DNA of 64,000 bases. It comes from Janibacter limosus. GTDB lineage: Bacteria; Actinomycetota; Actinomycetes; Actinomycetales; Dermatophilaceae. Where the stretch lies: the NCBI RefSeq assembly GCF_004295485.1, contig NZ_CP036164.1, positions 1,612,001 to 1,676,000 of the forward strand. The letters are read 5' to 3'. The first letter of the stretch is position 1; each line of letters starts with the position of its first letter. Under the pieces are notes generated by a model. That model was not told the DNA's origin. It did not search any database and was given only the letters and a program-made list of their open reading frames with translations. Positions 51,800 to 60,991 of the stretch are shown in pieces. A program made the translations under genes and the position numbers.

Positions 51800-51836
51800 C
51801 TGGAGGGGCCCGGACCGTGGTCCGTGGCCCCTCCAG
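51800..51836 (-). terminator. Terminator of the ctaC-ctaD-ctaF operon
   Basis: CTGGAGGGGCC (51800-51810) and GGCCCCTCCAG (51826-51836) flank an inner CGGACC/GGTCCG stem: 17 paired bases with one bulged T and a 2-nt loop. It starts 20 bp after the ctaF stop. Confidence 0.75.
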
Positions 51837-51855
51837 AAGGAGTGTACGCGCCCGA

Positions 51856-52257
51856 TCAGTGGGCGTGCTCCCCCGAGTAGTACTCGAAGACCCACCCGCA
51901 GAGGGCCCAGACTCCCAGGATCAGGCCGAAGGCCGAGATCCACATGCCCGCGGCGACACCGAGGAAGATCAGCGCGCCCGACAGGGCGAGCCACAGCGGC
52001 CACCACGAGAAGGGCGAGAAGGCACCGTAGGCGCCGGCGATCTGGTCGATCTCGCCGTCCTCGTCATCGTCCGGGCGCAGCGGCAGCTTGCGGCCGACGT
52101 TCCACAGGAAGAAGGCGATCATGAAGCCCAGACCCGCGCAGAGCGAGAGCGCGACCCAGCCGACGGGCTCGACCCAGCCGGTCCAGAAGCCGTAGAGCAG
52201 GGCGACGCAGGCGAAGAAGACGCCGATGATGCCGAAGAACTTGATCTCGGTCTTCAT
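51856..52257 (-). CDS. ctaF: Cytochrome c oxidase subunit 4 (actinobacterial type)
   Basis: Small membrane subunit of the aa3 oxidase. 133 residues with four transmembrane helices ([76 protein letters not shown]). [19 protein letters not shown] is a cytoplasmic loop. It ends the ctaC-ctaD-ctaF operon, overlapping ctaD by 4 bp. Sequence is family-specific and fits Pfam cytochrome oxidase subunit IV-like proteins of actinobacteria (Rv2199c). Confidence 0.93.
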   Translation of the reverse strand: MKTEIKFFGIIGVFFACVALLYGFWTGWVEPVGWVALSLCAGLGFMIAFFLWNVGRKLPLRPDDDEDGEIDQIAGAYGAFSPFSWWPLWLALSGALIFLGVAAGMWISAFGLILGVWALCGWVFEYYSGEHAH

Positions 52258-53999
52258 CGGGTGCCCTCACCATCGGTCGTGGCCGTGACGGCGACCGGCT
52301 CCTGCACGAAGCGGGAACGGATCGCGGCCGGTGCGTACTCGGGGTGGTTCATGTCGAAGACCGGACGCTCGGAGCGGATCGGCGGGATCGACGTGAAGTT
52401 GTGCCGTGGCGGCGGGCAGGAGGTCGCCCACTCCAGGCTGCCTCCATAGCCCCACGGGTCGTCGACCTCGACCTTGGGTGCGCTCACGGCCGTCTTCCAC
52501 ACGTTGTAGAAGAAGGGCAGGAAGCTGACCGCCAGGATGAGCGAGCCGACCGTGGAGATCTGGTTGGCGAGCTGGAAGCCGTCCTCCGGCATGTAGTCCG
52601 CGTAGCGGCGCGGCATGCCCTCGACGCCCAGCCAGTGCTGGATGAGGAAGGTCATGTGGAAGCCGATGAACAGCAGCCAGAAGTGCAGCTTGCCCAGGCC
52701 CTCGTCGAGCATCTTGCCGGTGAGCTTGGGCCACCAGAAGTACAGCCCGCCGAAGAAGGAGAAGACGATCGTGCCGAAGAGCACGTAGTGGAAGTGCGCG
52801 ACGATGAAGTAGGTGTCGGTGATGTGGAAGTCCAGCGCGGGGCTGGCCATGATGACACCGGTCAGACCACCGAAGAGGAAGGTCACGAGGAAGCCGATCG
52901 CCCAGATCAGCGGGGTGGCGAAGACGAGCTTGCCGCCCCACATCGTGCCGATCCAGTTGAAGAACTTCACCCCCGTCGGTACCGAGATCGCCATCGTCAT
53001 GATCGCGAAGAAGGGCAGGAAGACCTGACCCGTGCCGTACATGTGGTGCGCCCACACGGAGACGGACAGCGCCGCGATGGCGATGGTCGCGAAGACCAGC
53101 GTCTTGTAGCCGAAGATCGGCTTGCGGGAGAAGACCGGGAGGATCTCGGAGATCACTCCGAAGAACGGCAGGGCGAGGATGTAGACCTCTGGGTGCCCGA
53201 AGAACCAGAAGAGGTGCTGCCAGAGCAGTGCTCCACCGCTCTCCGCAGCGAAGATCTGCCCACCGAAGCGACGGTCGACGCCGAGGCCGATGAGCGCGGC
53301 GGCCAGGATCGGGAAGGCCATGAGGACCAGGACCGACGTGATCAGGATGCCCCAGGTGAAGATGGGCATCCGGAACATCGTCATGCCGGGCGCGCGCATG
53401 CAGATGATCGTGGTGATGAAGTTGACGGCACCGAGGATCGTGCCGAACCCGCTGAGCGCCAGGCCCCAGACCCACAAGTCACCACCGATCCCGGGGCTGT
53501 AGGTCGGGTCGGACAGCGGCGTGTAGGCGGTCCAGCCGAAGGAGGCCGCGCCACCGGGGGTGAGCAGACCACCGGCAGCGATGATGCCGCCGAAGAGGTA
53601 GAGCCAGTAGGCGAACATGTTCAGCCGCGGGAAGGCGACGTCCGGGGCACCGATCTGCAGCGGCATGAACGCGTTGGCGAAGGCCGCGAAGGCCGGCGTC
53701 GCGAAGAGCAGCAGCATGATCGTGCCGTGCATCGTGAACATCTCGTTGAACTGCTCGGGGTTGTCCACCACCTGCAGGCCCGGGGCCCACAGCTCGAGCC
53801 GGATGACCAGGGCCATGAGTCCTCCGAGGAGGAACCACACGAAGCTGGTGACCATGTAGAGGTTGCCGATGACCTTGTGGTCGGTCGTCGTGATGTAGCG
53901 GAAGAACTGCGAGCCTGCCTTCTCACGCCTCGCGATCGTGCGTTCCGAGACGTCGGCCTCGTTCGTGTTCCTGGCGAGTGCGCCGGATGCGGTCGACAT
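52254..53999 (-). CDS. ctaD: Cytochrome c oxidase subunit I
   Basis: Catalytic haem-copper subunit. 581 residues with twelve transmembrane helices. Copper B and haem ligands are in [23 protein letters not shown] (His-Tyr pair) and [10 protein letters not shown], with AHFHYVLFG for haem a and a3. [13 protein letters not shown] begins the first helix. The C-terminal tail ([25 protein letters not shown]) is common in actinobacteria. The ATG at 53999 shares one base with the ctaC stop; the gene overlaps ctaF by 4 bp, so all three are a single operon. Confidence 0.96.
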   Translation of the reverse strand: MSTASGALARNTNEADVSERTIARREKAGSQFFRYITTTDHKVIGNLYMVTSFVWFLLGGLMALVIRLELWAPGLQVVDNPEQFNEMFTMHGTIMLLLFATPAFAAFANAFMPLQIGAPDVAFPRLNMFAYWLYLFGGIIAAGGLLTPGGAASFGWTAYTPLSDPTYSPGIGGDLWVWGLALSGFGTILGAVNFITTIICMRAPGMTMFRMPIFTWGILITSVLVLMAFPILAAALIGLGVDRRFGGQIFAAESGGALLWQHLFWFFGHPEVYILALPFFGVISEILPVFSRKPIFGYKTLVFATIAIAALSVSVWAHHMYGTGQVFLPFFAIMTMAISVPTGVKFFNWIGTMWGGKLVFATPLIWAIGFLVTFLFGGLTGVIMASPALDFHITDTYFIVAHFHYVLFGTIVFSFFGGLYFWWPKLTGKMLDEGLGKLHFWLLFIGFHMTFLIQHWLGVEGMPRRYADYMPEDGFQLANQISTVGSLILAVSFLPFFYNVWKTAVSAPKVEVDDPWGYGGSLEWATSCPPPRHNFTSIPPIRSERPVFDMNHPEYAPAAIRSRFVQEPVAVTATTDGEGTR

Positions 54000-54907
54000 C
54001 AGTTCTCCTCGGAGGTGCGCGCGGAGTCGTCCTCGCCCAGGAGATCCTGGTCGCGCGGGTTGATCTTCTCGCGGTTGAGCCCGTTGTCGAGCAGGCCGGT
54101 CTGGCCCTTGGCCTTCAGGTCGGCCATGTGCTTGTCGAACTCAGCCGGCTCGACGACCTTGACGTTGAAGAGCATCTGCGAGTGGTAGGCGCCGCACAGC
54201 TCGGCGCACTTGCCCTGGAAGGTTCCGGTCTGGTTGGGCGTCACCTGGAAGCGGTTGACGATGCCCGGGTTGACGTCCATCTTCTCGAGGAAGGCCGGAA
54301 CCCAGAAGGAGTGGATGACGTCACGGGAGGTGAGGACGAACTCGACGCGCTCCCCCTTCGGCAGGTAGAGCGTCGGGAGGTCCTTCTCGGCGCCCTCCTT
54401 GCCGTCGAGGTCGGCCATCTGGCCGGCCTCGTAGACGCCCTCGTCGACGTAGTTGAAGTCCCAGCTCCACTGCTTGCCGACGATGTTGATCGTCTGGTCC
54501 GGCTCCTGGGAGACGTCCTGCAGCTTGGTCGTGGCGTCCTGGGTGTAGTAGAAGAGCGCACCCACCATCAGCATGGGGACCACGGTGTAGAGGATCTCCA
54601 GCGGGACGTTGTACTGCAGCTGGACCGGCAGCGAGCCGTCGTCGTCCTTGCGGCGACGGTAGGCGGCCATGCACCACAGGATCAGGCCCCAGACGAGGAC
54701 GCCGACGGCGAGTGCCGCGACCCAGGCCCAGATCCAGAGGTTCTCGACGATCTGGGACTCTTCCGTGACCCCCTCGGGGAGGTACCCGTTCTTGGGGTCG
54801 GTGTTGACACCGACCGCGCTGCAGGCCGAGAGAGCCACGACGGCGATGGACAGTCCGATGGCACCAGCTCGACGACGCGTACGCCGGGAGGATGGGCTCG
54901 AAGACAC
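53999..54907 (-). CDS. ctaC: Cytochrome c oxidase subunit II
   Basis: Electron-entry subunit with the CuA centre. About 302 residues. A lipoprotein-like N-terminus ([18 protein letters not shown]) is followed by two transmembrane helices and the cupredoxin domain, with [11 protein letters not shown] and [12 protein letters not shown] supplying His, Cys, Glu, Cys, His and Met ligands of Cu[11 protein letters not shown] is the conserved aromatic stretch. The start is uncertain: GTG at 54907 or TTG at 54913, no strong binding site. First gene of the ctaCDF operon, diverging from a NifS-like gene. Confidence 0.94.
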   Translation of the reverse strand: MSSSPSSRRTRRRAGAIGLSIAVVALSACSAVGVNTDPKNGYLPEGVTEESQIVENLWIWAWVAALAVGVLVWGLILWCMAAYRRRKDDDGSLPVQLQYNVPLEILYTVVPMLMVGALFYYTQDATTKLQDVSQEPDQTINIVGKQWSWDFNYVDEGVYEAGQMADLDGKEGAEKDLPTLYLPKGERVEFVLTSRDVIHSFWVPAFLEKMDVNPGIVNRFQVTPNQTGTFQGKCAELCGAYHSQMLFNVKVVEPAEFDKHMADLKAKGQTGLLDNGLNREKINPRDQDLLGEDDSARTSEEN

Positions 54908-54998
54908 AGTCAAGGGGCACCTACTACTGGTCCGAAGTTTTCAGAAGACGTGGGTCACGTTACCGCAGGACGAGCGGACTTCCGACGAAGGGTGGCGT

Positions 54999-55004
54999 TA
55001 GCCT
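54999..55004 (+). promoter_or_regulatory. -10 element of the NifS-like gene, leaderless type
   Basis: TAGCCT, then 6 nt (CGAGTC), then GTG at 55011. Confidence 0.5.
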
Positions 55005-55010
55005 CGAGTC

Positions 55011-56213
55011 GTGCCGCGACAGTGCGATTCGTCTTCCGAAGCCAGCCCGGCCCCACCCTCTGCGCAGCCGGGTGGGGGTGGCTCCTCCGGCCTCCTCGAC
55101 GCCTCACCCGGGCCGGTGCTCCCCCAGGCCCTCGACACCCTCGTCGGCGCCCACGAGACCGCGTGGGCGGACCCCTCGGCACGGCACGCCGCAGGGCGTC
55201 GCAGCCGGGCGCTGCTCGACCGGGCTCGCGAGTTCCTGGCGCAGGGGCTGGGCGTGCGACCGGACGAGGTCACCTTCCACGCCAGCGGGGACCAGGCGGC
55301 ACGATCCGCGATGGCGCTGCTCTCCCGAGGGCGGCGTCGCCGGCCGGGTCCGGTCGTGGCGTCGGCCGTCGAGCACTCCGCGCTCCTGCGGTGGTTGCGG
55401 GCCGGGGAGGTCCCCCCTTCGCTGGTGGCGGTCTCCCCCACGGGCGCCGTCGACCTCGCAGCGTGGCGGGACGCGATCGGAGCGCAGACACCCTTCGCTG
55501 CGCTGCAGTCGGCCAACCAGGAGGTCGGGACCCGGCAGCCCCTGGCGGCGGCGCGAGCGGCGACGCGCGAGCACGGGGTCCCGTTGCTCGTCGATGCCCG
55601 CGCCGGGCTGGGCCGCGACGCCGTCCCGACGGACTTCGACGTGCTGGTCGGTGACGCGACCTCGTGGGGTGGCCCCCGGCTCGGGGTGCTCGTCGTGCGC
55701 ACCGGCACCCGGGTCTCGCCGCACCACCCGCCGAGCCCGCACGAGGGCGGCTACGCCCTCGACCCCGTCGACGTGCCGACCGCCCTCGCCGCGGCGGAGG
55801 CGTGGCAGCAGACCGCCGCGCAGCAGCAGGACGAAGGGAGCGACGCCCGGGCGCTCGTCGACCGCATCCGGGCGGCAGCCGTCGCGATCGACGAGGTCGA
55901 CGTCGTCGGCGACCCGCAGGACCGGCTGCCGCACGTGTGCACCTTCTCGGTGCTCTACGTCGACGGCGAGACGATCGTCGACGAGCTGGCGCGCCGGGGC
56001 CTGGCGGTGGCCTCCGGGTCGGCCTGCACGGCCGACACCCTCGAGCCGAGCCACGTGCTGGCTGCGATGGGCGCCCTGACGCAGGGCAATGTGCGCGTCA
56101 CCCTCCCCCTGCGGGCGGTCGCGCCCGACCGCGCCGACGCCGTCGAGCGCCTGTGCGGGCAGCTCGACGAGGTGGTCAGGGAGTGCCGAGCCCGGCTGCT
56201 CGCAGGTCCCTGA
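55011..56213 (+). CDS. Class V aminotransferase / cysteine desulfurase homologue lacking the PLP lysine
   Basis: 400 residues. The fold is NifS-like: FHASGDQAARSAMALL, EHSALLRWL, SANQEVGTRQPL, LLVDARAGLG, and SGSACTADTLEPSHVL, with the desulfurase-type Cys339 near the C-terminus. In active enzymes the PLP lysine is in SSHKFGGPKG; the aligned stretch here is DATSWGGPRLG, with Ser218 where Lys should be. So it probably cannot form the usual Schiff base. Family members with such a change may be common in actinobacteria. It diverges from ctaC and is convergent with aat, overlapping it by 38 bp. Confidence 0.82.
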   Translation: MPRQCDSSSEASPAPPSAQPGGGGSSGLLDASPGPVLPQALDTLVGAHETAWADPSARHAAGRRSRALLDRAREFLAQGLGVRPDEVTFHASGDQAARSAMALLSRGRRRRPGPVVASAVEHSALLRWLRAGEVPPSLVAVSPTGAVDLAAWRDAIGAQTPFAALQSANQEVGTRQPLAAARAATREHGVPLLVDARAGLGRDAVPTDFDVLVGDATSWGGPRLGVLVVRTGTRVSPHHPPSPHEGGYALDPVDVPTALAAAEAWQQTAAQQQDEGSDARALVDRIRAAAVAIDEVDVVGDPQDRLPHVCTFSVLYVDGETIVDELARRGLAVASGSACTADTLEPSHVLAAMGALTQGNVRVTLPLRAVAPDRADAVERLCGQLDEVVRECRARLLAGP

Positions 56214-56940
56214 GCCCGGTCCCGAGGTCCAGCTCGGGGGCCTGGAGCGCCCCGGCCAGCCGCGCGAGGTACTCCCGCCGGTGGATCTCCTCGATGCCGA
56301 GCGTCTCCAGGTGCGGGGTGCGCCACTGGACGTCGATGATCCTGCGCGGGTCACCGTCGGCGCCGACGAGCCGGTCGAGGGCGACCAGCGCCGCCTTGGA
56401 GGCGTCGGTGGCGTGGTGGAACATCGACTCGCCGGCGAAGAGGCCGCCCACGGCGAGACCGTAGAGGCCCCCGACGAGCGTGCCCGCGTCGTCGCGCACC
56501 TCGATGCTGTGCGCCCAGCCCAGGTCGTGCAGCTGGCCGTAGGCGTCGGCGACGTCGTCGGTGATCCAGTAGCCCTCGCGGCGCGGGTCGGCGCACGCGG
56601 CGACGACCGCCGCGAAGTCCTGGTCGACGGTCACGGTGAACCGGGGCAGCGAGCGCCGCAGCGACCGGCTGACGTGCACGTGGCCCGGCCGCAGCACCCC
56701 ACGCCAGGTCGGGCTCCACCACCCCATCGGTGGGGACCCCCCTTCGCCCAGTCCCATGGGGAAGACGCCGAGGCGGTAGGCGGTGAGGACCGAGGAAGGG
56801 TCGAGCCGGCCACCGACCCCGACGACCTCGCCGACCTCACGGGGTGCGCCCTCGGCCGACTCGAGACCGGCCCGCAGGTAGCCGGCCCAGAGCGGCGAGG
56901 CGCCCGGGGGCTCGACCGGCGGGAAGGGAGGGTGGCTCAC
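56176..56940 (-). CDS. aat: Leucyl/phenylalanyl-tRNA-protein transferase
   Basis: N-end rule enzyme that adds Leu or Phe to N-terminal Arg or Lys of target proteins. 254 residues. SVLTAYRLGVFPMG near the N-terminus, WWSPTWRGVL, DVADAYGQLHDLGWAHSIEV, LVGGLYGLAVGGLFAGESMFH and IDVQWRTPHLETLG are all family hallmarks. GTG start at 56940, no clear binding site. It overlaps the convergent NifS-like gene by 38 bp at the 3' ends. Positioned next to a PfkB kinase gene, which ends 19 bp upstream of its start. Confidence 0.92.
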   Translation of the reverse strand: MSHPPFPPVEPPGASPLWAGYLRAGLESAEGAPREVGEVVGVGGRLDPSSVLTAYRLGVFPMGLGEGGSPPMGWWSPTWRGVLRPGHVHVSRSLRRSLPRFTVTVDQDFAAVVAACADPRREGYWITDDVADAYGQLHDLGWAHSIEVRDDAGTLVGGLYGLAVGGLFAGESMFHHATDASKAALVALDRLVGADGDPRRIIDVQWRTPHLETLGIEEIHRREYLARLAGALQAPELDLGTGLRDLRAAGLGTP

Positions 56941-56958
56941 GTCAGCCGTGGGGTTGGC

Positions 56959-57948
56959 TCAGGGTCGCGGGCAGGTGACGTGCCCGGCGATCAGGTCGGC
57001 GCTCTCCTGGCCGTAGGCCTCGGCGAGGCGCTCGAAGAAGCGGGCGGTGCCCAGCTCGTACTCCTGGGTGCCGACCGTCTCGATGACATAGGTCGCGAGC
57101 ATCGAGCCGAGCTCGGCCGACTCGCGCAGCGGGAGCCCCTCGGTGACCCCGGTGAGGAACCCGGCGCGGAAGGCGTCTCCGACGCCCGTGGGGTCGGCCT
57201 TGGTGACCTCGCGCGCGACGCCGACGACGACCGGCTCGTCGAGGCCCTTGCCGGTGATCCGCACGCCGTCCTTGCCCAGGGTGGTGACGCGATGGGTCAC
57301 CCGTGAGTTGATCTCGTCCTGGCTCCAGCCGGTCTTCTGCTCGGTCAGGTGCGACTCGTACTCGTTGGTGATCAGGTACTCGGCGCCGTCGACGAGGTCA
57401 CGGATCAGCTCGCCGTCGCCGAAGGCCAGCTGCTGGCTGGGGTCGGCGACGAAGGGGATGCCCCGGGTGCGGCACTCGCGGGTGTGGCGGCGCATGGCCT
57501 CCGGGTCGTCGGGGCCGACGAGCACGAGGTCGAGGCCACCGACGCGGGCGGCGATGGGGGCCAGCTCGATCTCGCGGGCCTCGGTCATCGCGCCGGCGTA
57601 GAAAGTCGCGATCTGGGCCATGTCGTCATCGGTGGTGCAGACGAACCGGGCGGTGTGCTGCGTCTCGGAGACCCGCACCGACTCGCAGTCGACGCCGTGG
57701 CGCTCGAGCCAGCTGCGGTAGTCGGCGAAGTCCTCACCGACCGAGCCGACGAGGACCGGGCGCTGGCCGAGGTTGGCCATGCCGAAGCAGATGTTGGCGG
57801 CGACCCCTCCCCGGCGGATCTCGAGCTTGTGGGCCAGGAAGCTCACGGAGATCTTGTCGAGCTGATCGACGACGAGCGAGTCGGCGAAGCGACCCGAGAA
57901 GGTCATCAGGTGGTCGGTGGCGATGGATCCGGCGATGGCGATGGGCAC
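56959..57948 (-). CDS. PfkB-family carbohydrate/adenosine kinase
   Basis: Likely adenosine kinase in the position of M. tuberculosis adoK (Rv2202c). 329 residues. RRGGVAANICFGMANLG is the PfkB substrate-side motif and VTKADPTGVGDAFRAGFLTG holds the anion hole with catalytic Asp. AIAGSIATDHLMTF begins the protein. A family-level alternative is ribokinase- or fructokinase-like; the order of neighbours favours adenosine kinase. The start is GTG at 57948; TAGGGT ends 6 nt before it. It leads a two-gene unit with aat. Confidence 0.88.
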   Translation of the reverse strand: MPIAIAGSIATDHLMTFSGRFADSLVVDQLDKISVSFLAHKLEIRRGGVAANICFGMANLGQRPVLVGSVGEDFADYRSWLERHGVDCESVRVSETQHTARFVCTTDDDMAQIATFYAGAMTEAREIELAPIAARVGGLDLVLVGPDDPEAMRRHTRECRTRGIPFVADPSQQLAFGDGELIRDLVDGAEYLITNEYESHLTEQKTGWSQDEINSRVTHRVTTLGKDGVRITGKGLDEPVVVGVAREVTKADPTGVGDAFRAGFLTGVTEGLPLRESAELGSMLATYVIETVGTQEYELGTARFFERLAEAYGQESADLIAGHVTCPRP

Positions 57949-57954
57949 CGGGTC

Positions 57955-57960
57955 ACCCTA
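57955..57960 (-). promoter_or_regulatory. -10 element of the PfkB kinase gene, leaderless type
   Basis: TAGGGT on the minus strand, then 6 nt (GACCCG), then GTG at 57948. Confidence 0.5.
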
Positions 57961-58021
57961 CATACGACGTGGCGCCGGCCGCTCACCCGCGACGGGCCGG
58001 TGGCCCGCCCGTCGACGCACG

Positions 58022-58056
58022 AAGGCCCCATCCACCGCACGGGTGGATGGGGCCTT
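58022..58056 (-). terminator. Terminator of erpA
   Basis: AAGGCCCCATCCACC (58022-58036) and its complement (58042-58056) form a 15-bp stem with a 5-nt loop, 15 bp after the erpA stop. Confidence 0.75.
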
Positions 58057-58070
58057 GCTGGTGCGACCGA

Positions 58071-58457
58071 TCAGCTGAAGCTGTCGCCGCAGGCGCAGGA
58101 GCTGCCCGCGTTGGGGTTGTCGATGGTGAAGCCCTGCTTCTCGATGGTGTCGGCGAAGTCGATCGTGGCCTCGCTGAGGTACGGGGCGCTCATGCGGTCG
58201 ACGACGACCTCGACACCGTTGAACTCGCGCACGAGGTCACCGTCGAGCGAGCGCTCGTCGAAGTACAGCTGGTAGATCAGGCCGGAGCAACCGCCCGGCT
58301 GGACGCCGATGCGCAGGCGCAGGTCATCGCGACCCTCCTGCTCGAGCAGCGACTTGACCTTGCCCGCGGCGACGTCGGTGAGGACGATGCCGTGGGTCTC
58401 GGTGGCCGTCTCTGCAGCGCCGTCGGTGGTGGTGGCCTGGGTGTCCTGGACGCTCAT
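58071..58457 (-). CDS. erpA: A-type iron-sulfur cluster insertion protein ErpA
   Basis: Carrier that passes iron-sulfur clusters to apoproteins. 128 residues. The three conserved Cys are in QPGGCSGLIY and the C-terminal SSCACGDSFS. IVLTDVAAGKVKSLLEQEG opens the HesB fold. The N-terminus is a Thr/Ala-rich extension of about 22 residues, unconserved. The ATG at 58457 has GAGGAC 6 nt upstream. Single gene with its own terminator, in the position of Rv2204c. Nearby NadA needs a [4Fe-4S] cluster and the bc1 Rieske protein a [2Fe-2S] cluster, both potential clients. Confidence 0.94.
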   Translation of the reverse strand: MSVQDTQATTTDGAAETATETHGIVLTDVAAGKVKSLLEQEGRDDLRLRIGVQPGGCSGLIYQLYFDERSLDGDLVREFNGVEVVVDRMSAPYLSEATIDFADTIEKQGFTIDNPNAGSSCACGDSFS

Positions 58458-58572
58458 GCGATGTCCTCACGACTCGGGGTTGTAGTCCGTGACGGAGCCC
58501 GCCACGACGGGGTCAACATGCGCGGTGCGCGGGTTGTTCCCGTCCATCCACCATACGGCAGGCAGGCCAGCC

Positions 58573-59739
58573 TCAGCGACGGGGTGACCACGTCACGGCC
58601 ACCCTCTCGGCGCGGGCCCGCAGGGTCCCCACGGGGTCGGCCATCGCGGCCTCGACGTCCTCCTCGCGGTCAGCCACCGCATAGGCCCCGCTCAGCCCGA
58701 GCGCCATGGACTCGCGGCGACCGATGAGGACCTGACCGGCCAGCGCGACCGCCGGGGTCGCATGGGCTGCCGCGAGCTCGGCGACTCCCGCGACGACCTT
58801 GCCCTGCAGGCTCTGCCAGTCCAACGAGCCCTCGCCCGTGATGACCAGGTCCGCGGCGGCGACGAGACGCGACATGCCCACGGCCTCGAGGACGATCTCG
58901 ACGCCGCTCGCCCGACGGGCCCCCAGGAGCATCAGGCCGAAGCCGACCCCGCCGGCGGCGCCGGCGCCCGGCTCCTTGTCGAGACGGCGCTCGCGACCGC
59001 TCAGCAGGTCCGTCCCGGGCGGCAGGACCCGTCGCACCTGGTCGGCGAAGTGCCCGAGCGCCCCCTCGAGGACCTGCGACTGCTCGGGGGTCGCCCCCTT
59101 CTGCTCGGAGAAGATGGCGCTGGCGCCCTGCAGACCGAGCAACGGGGACGCGACATCGGTGGCGGCCACCAGCTCGACCCCGGCGAAGCGCTCGCGCGCG
59201 GCGGCCAGGCCCGCCAGGTCACCCTCACGGGTGGCGATCAGGCCCGCGCCCCCGCCGGCCAGCACGTCACGCGGGCCGGCACCGAGGGCGGCGAGCATCC
59301 CCGCGCCCGCGTCGTTGGTGGAGGACCCGCCGAGTCCCACGACGATGCGGTCGACGTCGAGGGCGAGGGCGGCTTCGAGCAGCTCGCCCAGGCCCCACGT
59401 GCTCGTCAGGCCGGGGTCGCGCTCGGGGACCTCGAGCAGGTGCAGGCCGATGGCCTGGGCCGACTCCACCCAGGCGGTGCGTCGGCCCCCTTCGTCAGCA
59501 GTGATGTGCAGGGCCGCCGGGACGGCCGCGCCACGCGGGCCGGCGACGGTGACGACCGAGGAGTCGCCGGGCACGCTCGTGGTGAGGACGTCGAGGAAGC
59601 CGGGCCCGCCGTCGGAGAGCGGGACGACGCTCAGCAGGTCGTCCGGGGCCTTGCGGCGCCACCCTTCGGCGATCGCCTCAGCGGCCTGCGTCGCGGTGAG
59701 GGTGCCGGTGAAGCAGTCCGGGGCAATGATCACGTGCAC
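58573..59739 (-). CDS. Glycerate kinase (GlxK/GarK family)
   Basis: Phosphorylates D-glycerate to a phosphoglycerate. 388 residues. The start HVIIAPDCFTGTLTATQAAEAIAEGW, SDGGPGFLDVL, GLGGSSTNDAGAGMLAALG and VITGEGSLDWQSLQGKVVAGVAE are the family hallmarks. The start is GTG at 59739 (or GTG at 59733). TAGAGT ends 6 nt before the first. It occupies the Rv2205c place. It diverges from nadA with only 40 bp in between. Confidence 0.92.
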   Translation of the reverse strand: MHVIIAPDCFTGTLTATQAAEAIAEGWRRKAPDDLLSVVPLSDGGPGFLDVLTTSVPGDSSVVTVAGPRGAAVPAALHITADEGGRRTAWVESAQAIGLHLLEVPERDPGLTSTWGLGELLEAALALDVDRIVVGLGGSSTNDAGAGMLAALGAGPRDVLAGGGAGLIATREGDLAGLAAARERFAGVELVAATDVASPLLGLQGASAIFSEQKGATPEQSQVLEGALGHFADQVRRVLPPGTDLLSGRERRLDKEPGAGAAGGVGFGLMLLGARRASGVEIVLEAVGMSRLVAAADLVITGEGSLDWQSLQGKVVAGVAELAAAHATPAVALAGQVLIGRRESMALGLSGAYAVADREEDVEAAMADPVGTLRARAERVAVTWSPRR

Positions 59740-59745
59740 CCGTGG

Positions 59746-59751
59746 ACTCTA
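59746..59751 (-). promoter_or_regulatory. -10 element of the glycerate kinase gene, leaderless type
   Basis: TAGAGT on the minus strand, then 6 nt (CCACGG), then GTG at 59739. The spacing favours 59739 over the in-frame GTG at 59733. Confidence 0.55.
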
Positions 59752-59779
59752 CCGAGACTCTCCGGGGGTCTGTGGGAAC

Positions 59780-60991
59780 ATGCCTTCCGTGAGCGCCACG
59801 ACGCAGTCCTCGCCGAAGCCCCTCTCCCTGCTCGTCCTCGGACAGGGCAACGACCCCCACTCCGAACGCGGGGTGGAGTGTCCCGGCGACCTGCCGGCAC
59901 CGTCCGACCCCGGTCTCGTCGCGCGGGCGCGCGCCGCCAAGGAAGCCCTCGGGGACAAGGTCTTCGTCCTGGGGCACCACTACCAGCGCAACGAGGTCAT
60001 CGAGTTCGCCGACGTCACCGGTGACTCCTTCAAGCTGGCCAAGGAGGCCGCGGCCCGTCCGGACGCGCCCTGGATCGTCTTCTGCGGCGTGCACTTCATG
60101 GCCGAGTCGGCCGACATCCTGACCAACGACGAGCAGACCGTCGTCCTGCCCGATCTCGCGGCCGGCTGCTCGATGGCCGACATGGCCGCGCTGCACCAGG
60201 TCGAGGACTGCTGGGACGACCTCGTCGAGGCAGGCGTCGCCGACGTGACGGTGCCCGTCACCTACATGAACTCCTCGGCCGCGATCAAGGCCTTCACCGG
60301 TCGCCACGGCGGGACGATCTGCACCTCGTCCAATGCCAGGACGGCGCTGACCTGGGCCTTCGACGAGAAGGGCGGGGTCGAGTCCGAGGGCAAGGTCCTC
60401 TTCCTCCCCGACCAGCACCTCGGCCGCAACACCTGGGCGCGCGACCTCGGCCGCGACCTCGACGACTGCGTGGTCTGGGACCCGCACCAGCCGATGGGCG
60501 GGCTCACGCCTCAGCAGATCCGTGATGCCCGGATGATCCTGTGGCGCGGGCACTGCTCGGTGCACGGCCGCTTCTCGGTCGACGCAGTGGAGACGGCGCG
60601 ACGCGAGATCCCGGGCGTGCGCGTCATCGTGCACCCGGAGTGCCGCAACGAGGTCGTCTCGATCGCCGACGAGGTCGGCTCGACCGAGAAGATCATCAAG
60701 ACCGTCGCCGCCGCTCCCCCCGGCACGAAGTGGGTCGTCGGCACCGAGCTCAACCTCGTGCAGCGCCTCGGGCAGATGTTCCCCGAGCAGGAGATCAGCT
60801 TCCTGGAGAAGAATGTCTGCTACTGCTCGACGATGAACCGCATCGACCTGCCCCACCTCGTCTGGGCGCTCGAGTCGCTCGTCGAGGGCCGCGTGGTCAA
60901 CCCGATCGTCGTCGACCCCGAGGTCGCGCACTGGGCCAAGGTCGCGCTCGACCAGATGCTCGCGCTGCCGGGTGAGACGTCGAAGGACTGA
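59780..60991 (+). CDS. nadA: Quinolinate synthase
   Basis: Makes quinolinate from iminoaspartate and dihydroxyacetone phosphate for NAD synthesis, with a [4Fe-4S] cluster. 403 residues. VFVLGHHYQRNEVIEFAD is the hallmark near the N-terminus. Cluster Cys candidates lie in IVFCGVHFMAESAD, HPECRNEV and KNVCYCSTMN; TGRHGGTICTSSNA and LFLPDQHLGRNT are conserved. The N-terminal 40 residues are extra compared with compact forms. ATG at 59780 has GGGGG upstream. No nadB or nadC follows; the next 625 bp are repeats. Confidence 0.95.
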   Translation: MPSVSATTQSSPKPLSLLVLGQGNDPHSERGVECPGDLPAPSDPGLVARARAAKEALGDKVFVLGHHYQRNEVIEFADVTGDSFKLAKEAAARPDAPWIVFCGVHFMAESADILTNDEQTVVLPDLAAGCSMADMAALHQVEDCWDDLVEAGVADVTVPVTYMNSSAAIKAFTGRHGGTICTSSNARTALTWAFDEKGGVESEGKVLFLPDQHLGRNTWARDLGRDLDDCVVWDPHQPMGGLTPQQIRDARMILWRGHCSVHGRFSVDAVETARREIPGVRVIVHPECRNEVVSIADEVGSTEKIIKTVAAAPPGTKWVVGTELNLVQRLGQMFPEQEISFLEKNVCYCSTMNRIDLPHLVWALESLVEGRVVNPIVVDPEVAHWAKVALDQMLALPGETSKD

